A DNA stretch of 64,000 nucleotides from Pseudoramibacter fermentans (GCA_009493725.1 VOGB01000004.1:868001-932000), one strand, 5' to 3'. Counted from the stretch's first letter, positions 52,179 to 60,744 are shown. Notes: generated from the sequence alone by a model not told the origin. Translations and numbers: made by a program.

Positions 52179-52943
52179 TTATTCTGCGTCTGCTGCTTCT
52201 TCAGCTTCCGCTTCTGCTGCAGAAACTGGAACGTCTTCTTCCTGTTCTTCTGCCGGTGTCTGTCCCTGTTTGCCTTCGATGACCGCGTCGGCCAGAATGC
52301 GAAGGATTAATGCGATGGCGCGGATTGCGTCGTCATTGCCTGGGATGATGTAGTCAACATCGTCCGGATCGCAGTTGGTATCGACAATGCTGACGATTGG
52401 AATACCGAGCTTCTGCGCTTCACGGATCGCGATGGCTTCCTTCTTGCAGTCGATAACGACAATGGCGCCCGGCATGCCGTCCATGTCTTCAATCCCGCCG
52501 AGGAACTTCTGCAGTTTTTCACGTTCGCGGACAAGACCGATTACTTCCTTCTTCGGCAGTAAATCAAATGTGCCGTCTTCTTCCATCCGTTTCAGATCTT
52601 TGAGACGGTTGATACGTTTATTGATGGTTTCCCAGTTGGTCAGGGTACCGCCGAGCCAGCGGTGATTGACGTAGTATTCGCCGCAGCGTTTTGCTTCGGT
52701 TTCGATGCTGTTCTGTGCCTGCTTCTTCGTGCCGACGAATAAAATGTGTTTGCCGTCAGCTGCCAAATCGCGGACGAAATTGTAAGCATCGCCGATCATT
52801 GTAACCGTCTGCTGTAAGTCGATGATGTAAATCCCGTTTCTTTCAGTGAAGATGTAGGGTTTCATCTTCGGGTTCCATCTGCGTGTCTGATGGCCGAAAT
52901 GGACACCAGCTTCCAATAATTGTTTCATTGTGACAATAGCCAT
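52179..52943 (-). CDS. rpsB: 30S ribosomal protein S2
   Basis: A 254-residue S2 of the small ribosomal subunit: MKQLLEAGVHFGHQTRRWNPKM, YVNHRWLGGTLTNW and PGNDDAIRAIALILRILADAV are family hallmarks. The C-terminal tail is strongly acidic (AEAEAEEAADAE). ATG 52943 has a perfect AGGAGG site seven bases upstream; the longer open frame to 53003 covers the leader. About 95 bases of leader separate the promoter from the start, long enough for an S2-binding structure. Confidence 0.96.
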   Translation of the reverse strand: MAIVTMKQLLEAGVHFGHQTRRWNPKMKPYIFTERNGIYIIDLQQTVTMIGDAYNFVRDLAADGKHILFVGTKKQAQNSIETEAKRCGEYYVNHRWLGGTLTNWETINKRINRLKDLKRMEEDGTFDLLPKKEVIGLVREREKLQKFLGGIEDMDGMPGAIVVIDCKKEAIAIREAQKLGIPIVSIVDTNCDPDDVDYIIPGNDDAIRAIALILRILADAVIEGKQGQTPAEEQEEDVPVSAAEAEAEEAADAE

Positions 52944-53044
52944 TTTTGTACCTCCTGGTTTTTCTTCCACTTCCGTCTGTGGAGCGCGCGACTCAAAGAG
53001 CACCAGCGCATTCCTCGGGAAATGTGTATATTCACAACTTGTTT

Positions 53045-53073
53045 AGTATATCGTAAGCTTATAAGCTTTGCAA
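53045..53073 (-). promoter_or_regulatory. Promoter of rpsB-tsf
   Basis: On the minus strand TTGCAA (53068-53073) and TATACT (53045-53050) are separated by 17 bases; the -35 box adjoins the hslU stop codon. Confidence 0.78.
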
Positions 53074-53074
53074 G

Positions 53075-54514
53075 TTAAATCAAATATTTTTCGTAGCTTT
53101 TTTCGTTATCTTTCGGTTTGAACACCGAATCGACGTACGCTTTTGTGACGGTGAACGTGTCTTCGTCGTAATCGCTGGCGTAAAATGAAATTTCTTCGAG
53201 CAATTCCTCAAAAACAGTGTGCAGCCGGCGGGCGCCGATGTTTTCATCTTCTTCATTTTGTTGGAAGGCGATGGCCGCCACTTCCTTCAGCGCCTCTTCT
53301 TCGAATTTCATTTCGATGCCTTCGGTGCGCATCAGGTAGGTGTACTGCTTGACGATCGCGTTTTCCGGCTGAGTCAAGATTTTGACAAAATCCTCTTCGG
53401 TCAGGCTGTCCAAATGCACGGACACCGGGAAGCGCCCTTGGAGTTCAGGGATCATATCTTCGACGTTGGCGACGTTAAAGGCGCCGGCGCCGATGAACAG
53501 CATGAAATCCGTTTTAACCGGTCCGTATTTGGTGTTGACCGTGCTGCCTTCAACGATCGGCAGAATATCGCGCTGGACCCCTTCTCTCGAGACGTCCGGA
53601 CCGCCGCGGCTGGCACCGTTGTCGATGATTTTATCAATTTCATCGATGAAGATAATGCCGTTCTGTTCCGCTTCGCGAATCCCCGTTTCGTTGACTTCGT
53701 CCATATCGATCATCTTCTGGGCTTCCTGATTGGCAAAGGCCTTGCGGGCTTCTGAAATTTTCATGGTCCGCTTTTTCTTTTTCTTGCCGCCCGGCATCAG
53801 CCCGTCGAAAATATTGCCGATTTCGATGCTCATGTCTTCGCTCATCCCAGCCATGACGCCGATAGATTTGGTCGCATCGTCATCGAGCTCGACTTCGATT
53901 CGTTCGTCCTCGAGCTTTCCGGCCAAAAGGTCTTTGCGCAAGTCTTCACGGCGCGTCACAATTTCGGCAGATGCCTGTTCGTCAGACGCGCTGCTGTCGT
54001 CAGCCGGCTGATTGATCTGGCCGTTGCCGGACAGCAGTTCAAAGGGATTGACCAGCTTTTCTTCTTTTTTCTGTTTTTTGTGCTGCGGCACGAGGATATC
54101 CAGAATCATCTCGTTGGCGCGTGCTTCCGCCTTTTCCCGAACCTCGTCCATTTTCTGCTGTTTGACCATGCGGATCGACGTCGTCACAAGGTCGCGGACC
54201 ATGGATTCCACATCTCGTCCGACGTAGCCCACTTCCGTGAACTTCGTCGCCTCAACCTTGATAAACGGCGCGGACACCAGTTTGGCCAGTCGTCTCGCGA
54301 TTTCGGTCTTCCCTACACCGGTTGGGCCCATCAAGATAATGTTTTTCGGTGTGATTTCGTCGCGGATTTCTTCGGGCAGCAGCGAACGGCGGTATCGGTT
54401 GCGGATCGCGATAGCCACCGCTTTTTTGGCCTTATCCTGTCCGATGATGTAACGGTTCAATTCCTGGACGATGACCCTCGGCGTCAGCTCTGCCTTCGTT
54501 CTTTTTTTAGTCAT
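53075..54514 (-). CDS. hslU: HslU ATPase subunit of the HslUV protease
   Basis: A 479-residue AAA+ unfoldase. TPRVIVQELNRYIIGQDKAK, the Walker A MGPTGVGKTE, TEVGYVGRDVESM (substrate pore loop GYVG) and the Walker B IIFIDEID are all in place. The I domain lies between and the C-terminus is DSVFKPKDNEKSYEKYLI. It unfolds proteins for the HslV peptidase. The start overlaps the hslV stop by eight bases. A ClpXP-like role in stress turnover is expected. Confidence 0.95.
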   Translation of the reverse strand: MTKKRTKAELTPRVIVQELNRYIIGQDKAKKAVAIAIRNRYRRSLLPEEIRDEITPKNIILMGPTGVGKTEIARRLAKLVSAPFIKVEATKFTEVGYVGRDVESMVRDLVTTSIRMVKQQKMDEVREKAEARANEMILDILVPQHKKQKKEEKLVNPFELLSGNGQINQPADDSSASDEQASAEIVTRREDLRKDLLAGKLEDERIEVELDDDATKSIGVMAGMSEDMSIEIGNIFDGLMPGGKKKKKRTMKISEARKAFANQEAQKMIDMDEVNETGIREAEQNGIIFIDEIDKIIDNGASRGGPDVSREGVQRDILPIVEGSTVNTKYGPVKTDFMLFIGAGAFNVANVEDMIPELQGRFPVSVHLDSLTEEDFVKILTQPENAIVKQYTYLMRTEGIEMKFEEEALKEVAAIAFQQNEEDENIGARRLHTVFEELLEEISFYASDYDEDTFTVTKAYVDSVFKPKDNEKSYEKYLI

Positions 54515-55064
54515 CAGCGCCTTCTCCCTGCTCGTCTAATGTGAGCACCTTGATGTGGTCGTTGGTGTACACACAGATCCCCGACGCGATTTTGAGGGCT
54601 TCTTCTGCGATCTGAGCCGCGTCCAAATCCGAATGCGCTTTAAGCGCTCTGGCTGCTGCCAGCGCGTAATTGCCGCCGGAACCGATCGCCGCGATTTCGT
54701 CATCCGGTTCGACGACTTCGCCGTTGCCTGAAAGAATCAATAAGGTCTCTTCATTCATGACAATCAGCAATGCTTCCAGCTTGCGCATCACCTTGTCCTG
54801 GCGCCAATCCTTGGCCAGCTCTACGGCTGCCCGTTTTAAATTACCGTTGTATTCTTCCAATTTATGTTCAAACATTTCGCACAGTGTGAAGGCGTCGGCG
54901 ACGGAGCCGGCAAACCCGGCCAGCACCTTGCCGTTGTAGAGCTTTCTAACCTTCTGCGCGGTCGCCTTCATGATGACGCTTTCGCCCATCGTGACCTGAC
55001 CGTCTCCGGCGATGGCCACTTTTCCATTATGCCGAATGCCGACGATTGTTGTTGCTCTTAACAT
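54507..55064 (-). CDS. hslV: HslV peptidase subunit
   Basis: A 185-residue threonine peptidase, related to the proteasome beta subunit. After a short propeptide (MLRA) the mature N-terminus is TTIVGI, with the nucleophile Thr; GDGQVTMGE and AGFAGSVADAFTL follow. AAGGAGAAGAAG leads the ATG, all of it inside the 3' end of topA: the two frames overlap by 38 bases. Confidence 0.95.
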   Translation of the reverse strand: MLRATTIVGIRHNGKVAIAGDGQVTMGESVIMKATAQKVRKLYNGKVLAGFAGSVADAFTLCEMFEHKLEEYNGNLKRAAVELAKDWRQDKVMRKLEALLIVMNEETLLILSGNGEVVEPDDEIAAIGSGGNYALAAARALKAHSDLDAAQIAEEALKIASGICVYTNDHIKVLTLDEQGEGADD

Positions 55065-57138
55065 CTTCTTCTCCTTTTTCTGTCATTTTACTTTTCCTGC
55101 CGCTCGGACGTTTTTCCGGCTCTCCATCGCATTGGAGACAGTAAACGCGTTTGCGTTTCCCAAGTCCCTTTTGGAACATGGTGTTGCCGCAATGCGGACA
55201 TTTTTCAGCCACCGGCTTGTCCCATGTCACGAAATCGCACGTTGGATAATTGCTGCAGCCGTAAAACGTCCGGCCCTTTTTCGATTTGCGCTTGACCAGA
55301 TCACCGCCGCATTTCGGGCAGATGCCGCCGGTTTTTTCAAAATAGGGCTTCGTGTTTTTACATTCCGGATAATTGGGGCAGGCCAAGAACTTGCCGTACC
55401 GGCCTTCCTTGATGACCATGTGGGCGCCGCACTTGTCGCAGATCACATCGGTCACTTCTTCTTTGATTTCGATTTTGTCCGCGTGTTCCTGAGCGTGATC
55501 CAGCTCAGCTTTAAAGGGGCCGTAAAATTCCTTCATGACCTTGACCCAGTTTTCCGTGCCGTTGGCTACGTTGTCGAGCTCGGTTTCCATCTTCGCTGTA
55601 AACTGCTGATCGACAATATCTGGGAAATAGTCTTCCATCATATTGGTGACCGTGATGCCCAGCTCCGTCGGTTTGAAGCGTTTATTTTCCGTTTCAACGT
55701 AGTTGCGGCTTTTGATCGTCGCGATCGTCGGCGCGTAAGTACTCGGCCGGCCAATGCCTCGTTCTTCGAGAAGCTTGATCAGCGACGCTTCGTTGTAACG
55801 AGCCGGCGGATTTGTGAATTTCTGTTCCTTGTGAATCTTTTCCAGATGAATCGGGTCTCCTTTTTCGAGCACGGGCAGCGGATTATCCTTTCTCGCCATT
55901 GACGGCATGGCTCGGGTGAACCCATCGAACTGCATCGTATCGCCCTTGACTCTAAATATCAAATGTTCGCAGGCGATATCCGCACGGGTGACATCGTATA
56001 CGGCCGCCGCCATTTGACTGGCCACCATACGCTGCCAGATGAGCCGGTACAATTTATAATCCTCTGGCTCCAGCTGGGACTGCAGCTGCTCCGGCGTGTT
56101 GAACAGCGACGCCGGCCGAATCGCTTCGTGTGCGTCCTGCACGTTTTTATTCTTTTTCGCGGTGCGGTGCTGCTTACCTAGATATTTTTCACCGTAATTT
56201 TCAGTGATGTACTGCTTCGCTTCGTCCACGGCCTCCGGTGCCAGACGCGTCGAGTCGGTACGAATGTAGGTCACGTGGCCGCTTTCGTACAAGCGCTGCG
56301 CGATGCTCATCGTGCGGCGGCTTGTGAAACCCAATGCCTTGTACGCCGTCTGCTGAAGGGTACTGGTTGTGAAGGGCAATGGCGGACGCTGCTGATTCTT
56401 TTTCTTTTGCACTGACGCGACAACCATGTCCGGATGCGCCTTGACAATGGCTTCCAGCCGGTCGGCTTCCTTTGCGTCTGGAATTTTCTTCGTTTTGCCG
56501 TCTTCCGAATAAAAAACCGCTAAAAATTGACGGCTGTCGCCCTGTTTGGACACGTCTAAATCGAGATTCCAGTATTCTTCCGGCACAAAGGATTCGATTT
56601 CCCGTTCTCTGTCGACGATAATCCGAGTGACTACCGACTGCACGCGCCCCGCGCTCAACCCTCTGCGGACCTTTTTCCACAAAAAGGGGCTGATCGAATA
56701 CCCGACCAGACGGTCGAGCTCCCGTCTCGCCTGCTGGGCGTTGACGAGATCCATATCCACAGCGCGGACGTGATCGATCGCTTCGTTGATCGCCCGTTTG
56801 GTGATTTCGTGAAATTCGATTCGGCAGGGACTGTTTGGATCGATGCCAAGGGTGTTGGCCACGTGCCAAGAAATCGCTTCACCTTCACGGTCCGGGTCAG
56901 TGGCCAAAAGCACGCGGTCGCTTTTCTTCGCGTCCTTTTTTAACTGTGCCAAAAGCTTGCCCTTGCCACGGATCGTGATGTAATCCGGTTGGAAATCGTG
57001 GTCAACATCGATGCCCAGACGGCTCTTTGGCAGGTCGATCACGTGTCCCATCGTCGCCTCGACCTGATACCCCTTCGGCAATTGCTTTTTGATCGTCTTC
57101 GCCTTGGCCGGCGATTCTACAATAACCAATGTCCGCAT
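55027..57138 (-). CDS. topA: DNA topoisomerase I
   Basis: A 703-residue type IA enzyme that relaxes negative supercoils. Order: TOPRIM domain (VIVESPAKAKTIKK, DPDREGEAISWH), the catalytic core with HVTYIRTDSTRL (active Tyr), then three C-terminal zinc-ribbon-like units with cysteine pairs CDKCGAH, CPKCGGD and CPHCGNT. TGAGGT lies five bases before the ATG. It lies nine bases after the malic enzyme gene and overlaps hslV by 38 bases, as part of a topA-hslV-hslU cluster known from other Firmicutes. Confidence 0.96.
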   Translation of the reverse strand: MRTLVIVESPAKAKTIKKQLPKGYQVEATMGHVIDLPKSRLGIDVDHDFQPDYITIRGKGKLLAQLKKDAKKSDRVLLATDPDREGEAISWHVANTLGIDPNSPCRIEFHEITKRAINEAIDHVRAVDMDLVNAQQARRELDRLVGYSISPFLWKKVRRGLSAGRVQSVVTRIIVDREREIESFVPEEYWNLDLDVSKQGDSRQFLAVFYSEDGKTKKIPDAKEADRLEAIVKAHPDMVVASVQKKKNQQRPPLPFTTSTLQQTAYKALGFTSRRTMSIAQRLYESGHVTYIRTDSTRLAPEAVDEAKQYITENYGEKYLGKQHRTAKKNKNVQDAHEAIRPASLFNTPEQLQSQLEPEDYKLYRLIWQRMVASQMAAAVYDVTRADIACEHLIFRVKGDTMQFDGFTRAMPSMARKDNPLPVLEKGDPIHLEKIHKEQKFTNPPARYNEASLIKLLEERGIGRPSTYAPTIATIKSRNYVETENKRFKPTELGITVTNMMEDYFPDIVDQQFTAKMETELDNVANGTENWVKVMKEFYGPFKAELDHAQEHADKIEIKEEVTDVICDKCGAHMVIKEGRYGKFLACPNYPECKNTKPYFEKTGGICPKCGGDLVKRKSKKGRTFYGCSNYPTCDFVTWDKPVAEKCPHCGNTMFQKGLGKRKRVYCLQCDGEPEKRPSGRKSKMTEKGEEDVKSNNNRRHSA

Positions 57139-57146
57139 GACGTACC

Positions 57147-58319
57147 TCAGTCGTTAGCTGGATGTTCCTTCAGCCACGTATCGCCGACGGCCTTGGCCAC
57201 AGCCTTGGCCACTTCCGGGTTAAACGGGTTGGGAATCACGTGTTCTTCGTCCCGTTCTTCATCAGTGACAATGCCCGCGATGGCGTAGGCTGCCGCCTGC
57301 TTCATCGATTCGGTAATGCGTTTCGCCCGGACATCGAGCGCCCCTCTGAAAATACCTGGGAATGCCAAAACGTTGTTGATTTGATTGGGATAATCGGAAC
57401 GGCCAGTCCCAACGACGCGGGCGCCCGCCTTTTTCGCAAGATCCGGCATGATTTCCGGCACCGGGTTAGCCATCGCAAAGACCACCGCATCGTCATTCAT
57501 CGACGCGACCATTTCTTCGGTGACGATATTCGGGGCTGACACGCCGATGAACACGTCTGCGCCCTTAATCGCATCTGCCAAACTGCCGTGCCGGTCGTTC
57601 TTGTTCGAGTGTTCTGCCAACCAGCGCATATACGGATTTAGATCCGGATTGTCCCGAGTCAAAATACCGTTGATGTCCGACATGATCAAATCACCGACGC
57701 CCATGTTGATGAGCATCTTCGCAATCGCTGTGCCTGCAGAACCCGACCCATTGATCACAACCGTGACATCTTCAAGGCGCTTGTCGACAACGCGCATCGC
57801 GTTAATAATCCCAGAGGCGACGACGATGGCGGTGCCGTGCTGATCGTCGTGGAAAACCGGAATATCCAATGCAGCCTGCAGTTTTTCTTCGACTTCAAAA
57901 CATTTCGGCGCGCAGATGTCCTCTAAATTGATACCGCCGAAGGTCGGTGCGATGCGGATACCTGTTTCAACAATTTCGTCGGGGTCCTGCGTCGACAGAC
58001 AAATCGGAAACGCGTCGACGCCGCCAAATTCTTTAAACAGCACGGCCTTGCCTTCCATAACCGGCATTGCCGCTTCGCCGCCAATATTGCCCAAGCCGAG
58101 GACAGCTGAGCCATCAGACAAGACAGCGACCAGATTGCTTTTCGCCGTGTAAGTGTAGACGTCATCAGGATTTTGTGCGATTTTGCGGCACGGTTCCGCG
58201 ACGCCCGGTGTGTAGGCGATGCTCAATTCGTCCTGATTGGTCACGGGCAGCTTCGATTCAACCGAAATTTTTCCATGATGATCCTTGTGTACTTTTAAAG
58301 CTTCTTGCTGATAATCCAC
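57147..58319 (-). CDS. Malic enzyme (NAD(P)-dependent)
   Basis: A 390-residue short malic enzyme for oxidative decarboxylation of malate to pyruvate. IAYTPGVAEPC has the catalytic Tyr, KSNLVAVLSDGSAVLGLGNIG the lysine region, HDDQHGTAIVVASG the metal ligands and INGSGSAGTAIAKML the nucleotide loop. It lacks the phosphotransacetylase-like extension of larger forms. The start is GTG 58319 with AAGGAG upstream. NAD versus NADP preference is not clear from sequence. Confidence 0.9.
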   Translation of the reverse strand: MDYQQEALKVHKDHHGKISVESKLPVTNQDELSIAYTPGVAEPCRKIAQNPDDVYTYTAKSNLVAVLSDGSAVLGLGNIGGEAAMPVMEGKAVLFKEFGGVDAFPICLSTQDPDEIVETGIRIAPTFGGINLEDICAPKCFEVEEKLQAALDIPVFHDDQHGTAIVVASGIINAMRVVDKRLEDVTVVINGSGSAGTAIAKMLINMGVGDLIMSDINGILTRDNPDLNPYMRWLAEHSNKNDRHGSLADAIKGADVFIGVSAPNIVTEEMVASMNDDAVVFAMANPVPEIMPDLAKKAGARVVGTGRSDYPNQINNVLAFPGIFRGALDVRAKRITESMKQAAAYAIAGIVTDEERDEEHVIPNPFNPEVAKAVAKAVGDTWLKEHPAND

Positions 58320-58343
58320 TTTTTTCTCCTTTTTTCTCTACAA

Positions 58344-59114
58344 TTATTGTTTCACAAATTTTTTAAATTGCTTGTAATTGCCGTTGTAAATGTCAAGATC
58401 GACGAACTGCTGACTGCCGTCGCCGATACCATCAATAAAGCCTCTCTGAGAATGCTGCCAGAACACCCATTGGTGATTGCCTGAAAGCTTCGGCGAGGTA
58501 TTGGACAAATCGCAGATCCAAATTGTAATATCTTTGTACCCGCTCTTGATGTATTGGTTGTAGGTGTTGTAATTGGTATAGATGATCGGGTTTCGGCCCG
58601 TCTTTTTCTTGATTTTCTGAATTGCCGGTTTCAAAATGCTGTCGATTTTTTCCTGACTCGGCGGCGTCTTGAGGTAGGACCCGTAAAGTTCAAAGTCGAT
58701 CACAGCCGGCAGCGCGTTATCGTCTGACGGGACTGTGTTCAAAAAGTGCGCGGCCTGTTTGGCGCCGCTTTTGTTCAGCGTCAAGAAAAAGTACGCGCCG
58801 CGGTAAAGCCCCGCATCGTCGGCATCGTCCCAATTCGTTTTGAACCGCTTGTCGACTAATGTCGTACCTTCTGTCGCTTTGATATAGGCAAATTTAAAGC
58901 CCTGATCCGCTATTTTGTCCCAGTCGATCTCGCCCTGATAGGCCGAGACGTCGATGCCGCGAACCATTTTTTTGTCATTTTGAATCGTCCAAACGACGAC
59001 GGCAATGGTCACCGCAATGGCCGCTGCAACAATCAGAATCAGGATAGCCTTCCAGTGATTTTTAGCTTTCTTTATAAAAGAAGATGGTGTGCGCGGCTCG
59101 GGTATCTGCTCCAT
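58344..59114 (-). CDS. Membrane-anchored GH25 lysozyme-like muramidase
   Basis: A 256-residue protein with a cytoplasmic N-terminus, one membrane helix (ILILIVAAAIAVTIAVVVW) and an external GH25 domain: VRGIDVSAYQGEIDWDKI, FAYIKATEGT, and LPAVIDFELYG with the catalytic acids. Unlike the large GH25 at 21 kb it has no binding repeats and stays attached to the cell. A role in peptidoglycan remodelling is likely. AAAGGAGATTAAA leads the ATG. Confidence 0.88.
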   Translation of the reverse strand: MEQIPEPRTPSSFIKKAKNHWKAILILIVAAAIAVTIAVVVWTIQNDKKMVRGIDVSAYQGEIDWDKIADQGFKFAYIKATEGTTLVDKRFKTNWDDADDAGLYRGAYFFLTLNKSGAKQAAHFLNTVPSDDNALPAVIDFELYGSYLKTPPSQEKIDSILKPAIQKIKKKTGRNPIIYTNYNTYNQYIKSGYKDITIWICDLSNTSPKLSGNHQWVFWQHSQRGFIDGIGDGSQQFVDLDIYNGNYKQFKKFVKQ

Positions 59115-59197
59115 TTTAATCTCCTTTTTTCTTAAAATTCCCTGAGTTTATAATCTCAATTTTTTTAGTATAAACGCCATTCCTTAAAAAATCTTTA

Positions 59198-59206
59198 TGT
59201 TATAAT
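59198..59206 (+). promoter_or_regulatory. Extended -10 promoter of the S24-like gene
   Basis: TGTTATAAT, an extended -10 box, lies 40 bases before ATG 59247; no good -35 box is seen. Confidence 0.6.
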
Positions 59207-59246
59207 GTCTTGGATATTATTTTGCAGACTAAAGGAGATGTTCATC

Positions 59247-59630
59247 ATGAAATGGGTTCACAATGTGGCAGCTTTTGCGCCTTCCAACCCCTACCTCGCT
59301 GATTTGGAGGAAACCACCTGGGAAGAAATCCCGAAGATTCACAAAAACGGTCAAGATTACGTCTACGTTTCAGTCAAAGACAACACAATGTACGACCGCT
59401 ACATAAAAGGTGATCTCGTGATCATTAAGCTTGACGAAAATCCGGAAACCTCTGTCGTCGGCGACGCGCTGGTGCTCCTGCCAGACGATACGGTCTGTCT
59501 GAAACAGATTAAATTTGGGGCGAAAAAGGTCAAGCTGATCGACCGCAACGAGCTCGATCCAAAATCCGTCAGCTACCCGAAGGATCAGGTTAAATGTCTC
59601 GGCGTCCCGACCTCCGTGATCCGCGCATAA
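59247..59630 (+). CDS. Stand-alone LexA/S24-like domain protein (catalytic Ser replaced by Thr)
   Basis: A 127-residue protein resembling only the C-terminal half of LexA and phage repressors. VYVSVKDNTMYDRYIKGDLVIIK matches the catalytic loop, but the position of the nucleophile Ser (in xSM) is Thr (NTM). DTVCLKQIKF could hold the partner lysine. There is no DNA-binding domain. ATG 59247 is chosen (AAAGGAG nine bases upstream); the frame is open to 59205. It may sense or bind something through this fold rather than self-cleave. No SOS-like operator was seen near it. Confidence 0.72.
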   Translation: MKWVHNVAAFAPSNPYLADLEETTWEEIPKIHKNGQDYVYVSVKDNTMYDRYIKGDLVIIKLDENPETSVVGDALVLLPDDTVCLKQIKFGAKKVKLIDRNELDPKSVSYPKDQVKCLGVPTSVIRA

Positions 59631-59642
59631 AGAAATGCGCAT

Positions 59643-59668
59643 AAAAAAAACAGACTTGAAAGTCTGTT
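59643..59668 (-). terminator. Terminator of tRNA-Leu(CAG)
   Basis: A 9-bp stem with a two-base loop (arms 59649-59657 and 59660-59668), followed on the minus strand by eight T. It may also end the S24-like transcript on the plus strand. Confidence 0.8.
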
Positions 59669-59677
59669 ATTTGCAAA

Positions 59678-59763
59678 TGGTGCGAGAGACGGGAGTCGAA
59701 CCCGTACGTACGAAGTACACACGCCTCTGAAACGTGCTTGTCTGCCTATTCCAACACTCTCGC
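59678..59763 (-). tRNA. tRNA-Leu (anticodon CAG)
   Basis: On the minus strand an 86-base class II tRNA with encoded CCA. The acceptor stem begins GCGAGAG, the anticodon loop TTTCAGA gives anticodon CAG, and there is a long variable arm. A single-tRNA transcript with its own promoter and terminator. Confidence 0.95.
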
Positions 59764-59778
59764 ATCGACGACTTCATT

Positions 59779-59807
59779 ATAATAATCTTAATTCAAAAAT
59801 TTGTCAA
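59779..59807 (-). promoter_or_regulatory. Promoter of tRNA-Leu(CAG)
   Basis: On the minus strand a consensus TTGACA (59802-59807) and TATTAT (59779-59784) separated by 17 bases. Confidence 0.78.
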
Positions 59808-59834
59808 GGCATTTTTTAAAAAACAGGAGATTTT

Positions 59835-60197
59835 ATGACTAAATTTGAAAAAAACATCATTCGCTGGATTGTCATCGTCGTGATGCTGGTCTTCATTGCG
59901 ATCGGCATTTACCGCGCCGTCGACAATCAGCGCCTGGTGCTCCGTGTCGAACAGGATAAAAAAGTCATCCGCGTGCTGCCCTTGTCCAAGGATCACCGCG
60001 AGACCATTAAAAGCAAATACGGCACCAACACCATCGTCATCAAAAACGGCAAGGTCGACGTCACAAAGGCTGACTGCAAAAATCAGGTTTGTGTCAACAG
60101 CCGGAAAATTTCGAAAAACGGCGAAACCATCGTCTGTCTGCCCCATAAACTGATTTTGACTGTGGTGCCAAAGAGACAGGTTGCCAATGAAAAGTAG
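59835..60197 (+). CDS. NusG domain II-containing protein, membrane-anchored
   Basis: A 120-residue protein with one N-terminal helix (IIRWIVIVVMLVFIAIGIY) and an external NusG-II-like domain: NTIVIKNGKVDVTKADCKNQVC and ETIVCLPHKLILTV with three cysteines. Such proteins usually stand next to a Gx transporter gene in Firmicutes, as here. The job is unknown; the pair is often linked to electron-transfer or quinone genes, but none is visible nearby. AGGAGATTTT leads the ATG; the gene overlaps the next by 11 bases. Confidence 0.85.
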   Translation: MTKFEKNIIRWIVIVVMLVFIAIGIYRAVDNQRLVLRVEQDKKVIRVLPLSKDHRETIKSKYGTNTIVIKNGKVDVTKADCKNQVCVNSRKISKNGETIVCLPHKLILTVVPKRQVANEK

Positions 60198-60714
60198 GAC
60201 CCACCAGCTCGTCACCATCGCACTGCTGACTGCGGCCGCCGCAATTCTCGGCTACGTCGAGTCGTTGATTCCTGCCTTCATTCCCATTCCCGGCATCAAG
60301 CTCGGCCTGGCCAATATCGTCACGATGCTGGCCCTCGCGCTTTTCAACCTCCCCGTTGCCTTCGGCATCGTCACTGCCCGGGTGCTCTTAACAGGTTTCA
60401 TGTTCGGCAGTCTCTCGTCAATCCTCTATTCCCTCGCCGGCGGATGGATCAGCTGTCTGGTCATGGGACTGCTCGCTGCGGTCAACAGGAAGCGAATGGC
60501 GCCCTTGTTTTCATTTTACGGCATCTCGGTATTCGGCGCCATTGCCCACAATCTCGGTCAGCTGATTGTGGCCTACATCGTCATCCAAAACGTCCATCTG
60601 ATTTTATACTACCTGCCTTTTCTTGTCCTCGCCGCCATACCAATCGGCCTGCTGACGGGCTTTATTTTCGCCAAACTCCTCCCCCATCTTCCAATAAAAA
60701 AAGAGAAGAGATAA
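60187..60714 (+). CDS. Gx transporter family membrane protein
   Basis: A 175-residue membrane protein with five to six helices of the Gx transporter family, also annotated as heptaprenyl diphosphate synthase component I. IPIPGIKLGLANIVTMLAL and GIVTARVLLTGFMFGSLSSILYSLAGG are family hallmarks. It resembles substrate-binding subunits of ECF-type transporters. ATG 60187 lies in the last codons of the NusG-II gene. An enzyme role in prenyl synthesis is unlikely because no partner synthase is encoded here. Confidence 0.85.
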   Translation: MKSRTHQLVTIALLTAAAAILGYVESLIPAFIPIPGIKLGLANIVTMLALALFNLPVAFGIVTARVLLTGFMFGSLSSILYSLAGGWISCLVMGLLAAVNRKRMAPLFSFYGISVFGAIAHNLGQLIVAYIVIQNVHLILYYLPFLVLAAIPIGLLTGFIFAKLLPHLPIKKEKR

Positions 60715-60726
60715 AACTCTCTTCTC
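60696..60726. terminator. Bidirectional terminator between the Gx transporter gene and der
   Basis: An 8-bp stem GAGAAGAG/CTCTTCTC (60703-60710 and 60719-60726) with seven T following on the minus strand for der; it also ends the plus-strand pair. Confidence 0.78.
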
Positions 60727-60744
60727 AATGGACGGCGAATGCTG

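Noticed and set aside
55012..55902. A 296-residue plus-strand frame opposite topA
   Set aside because: Shadow of the topA gene; Phe-rich reading of its complementary strand, with no start signal.
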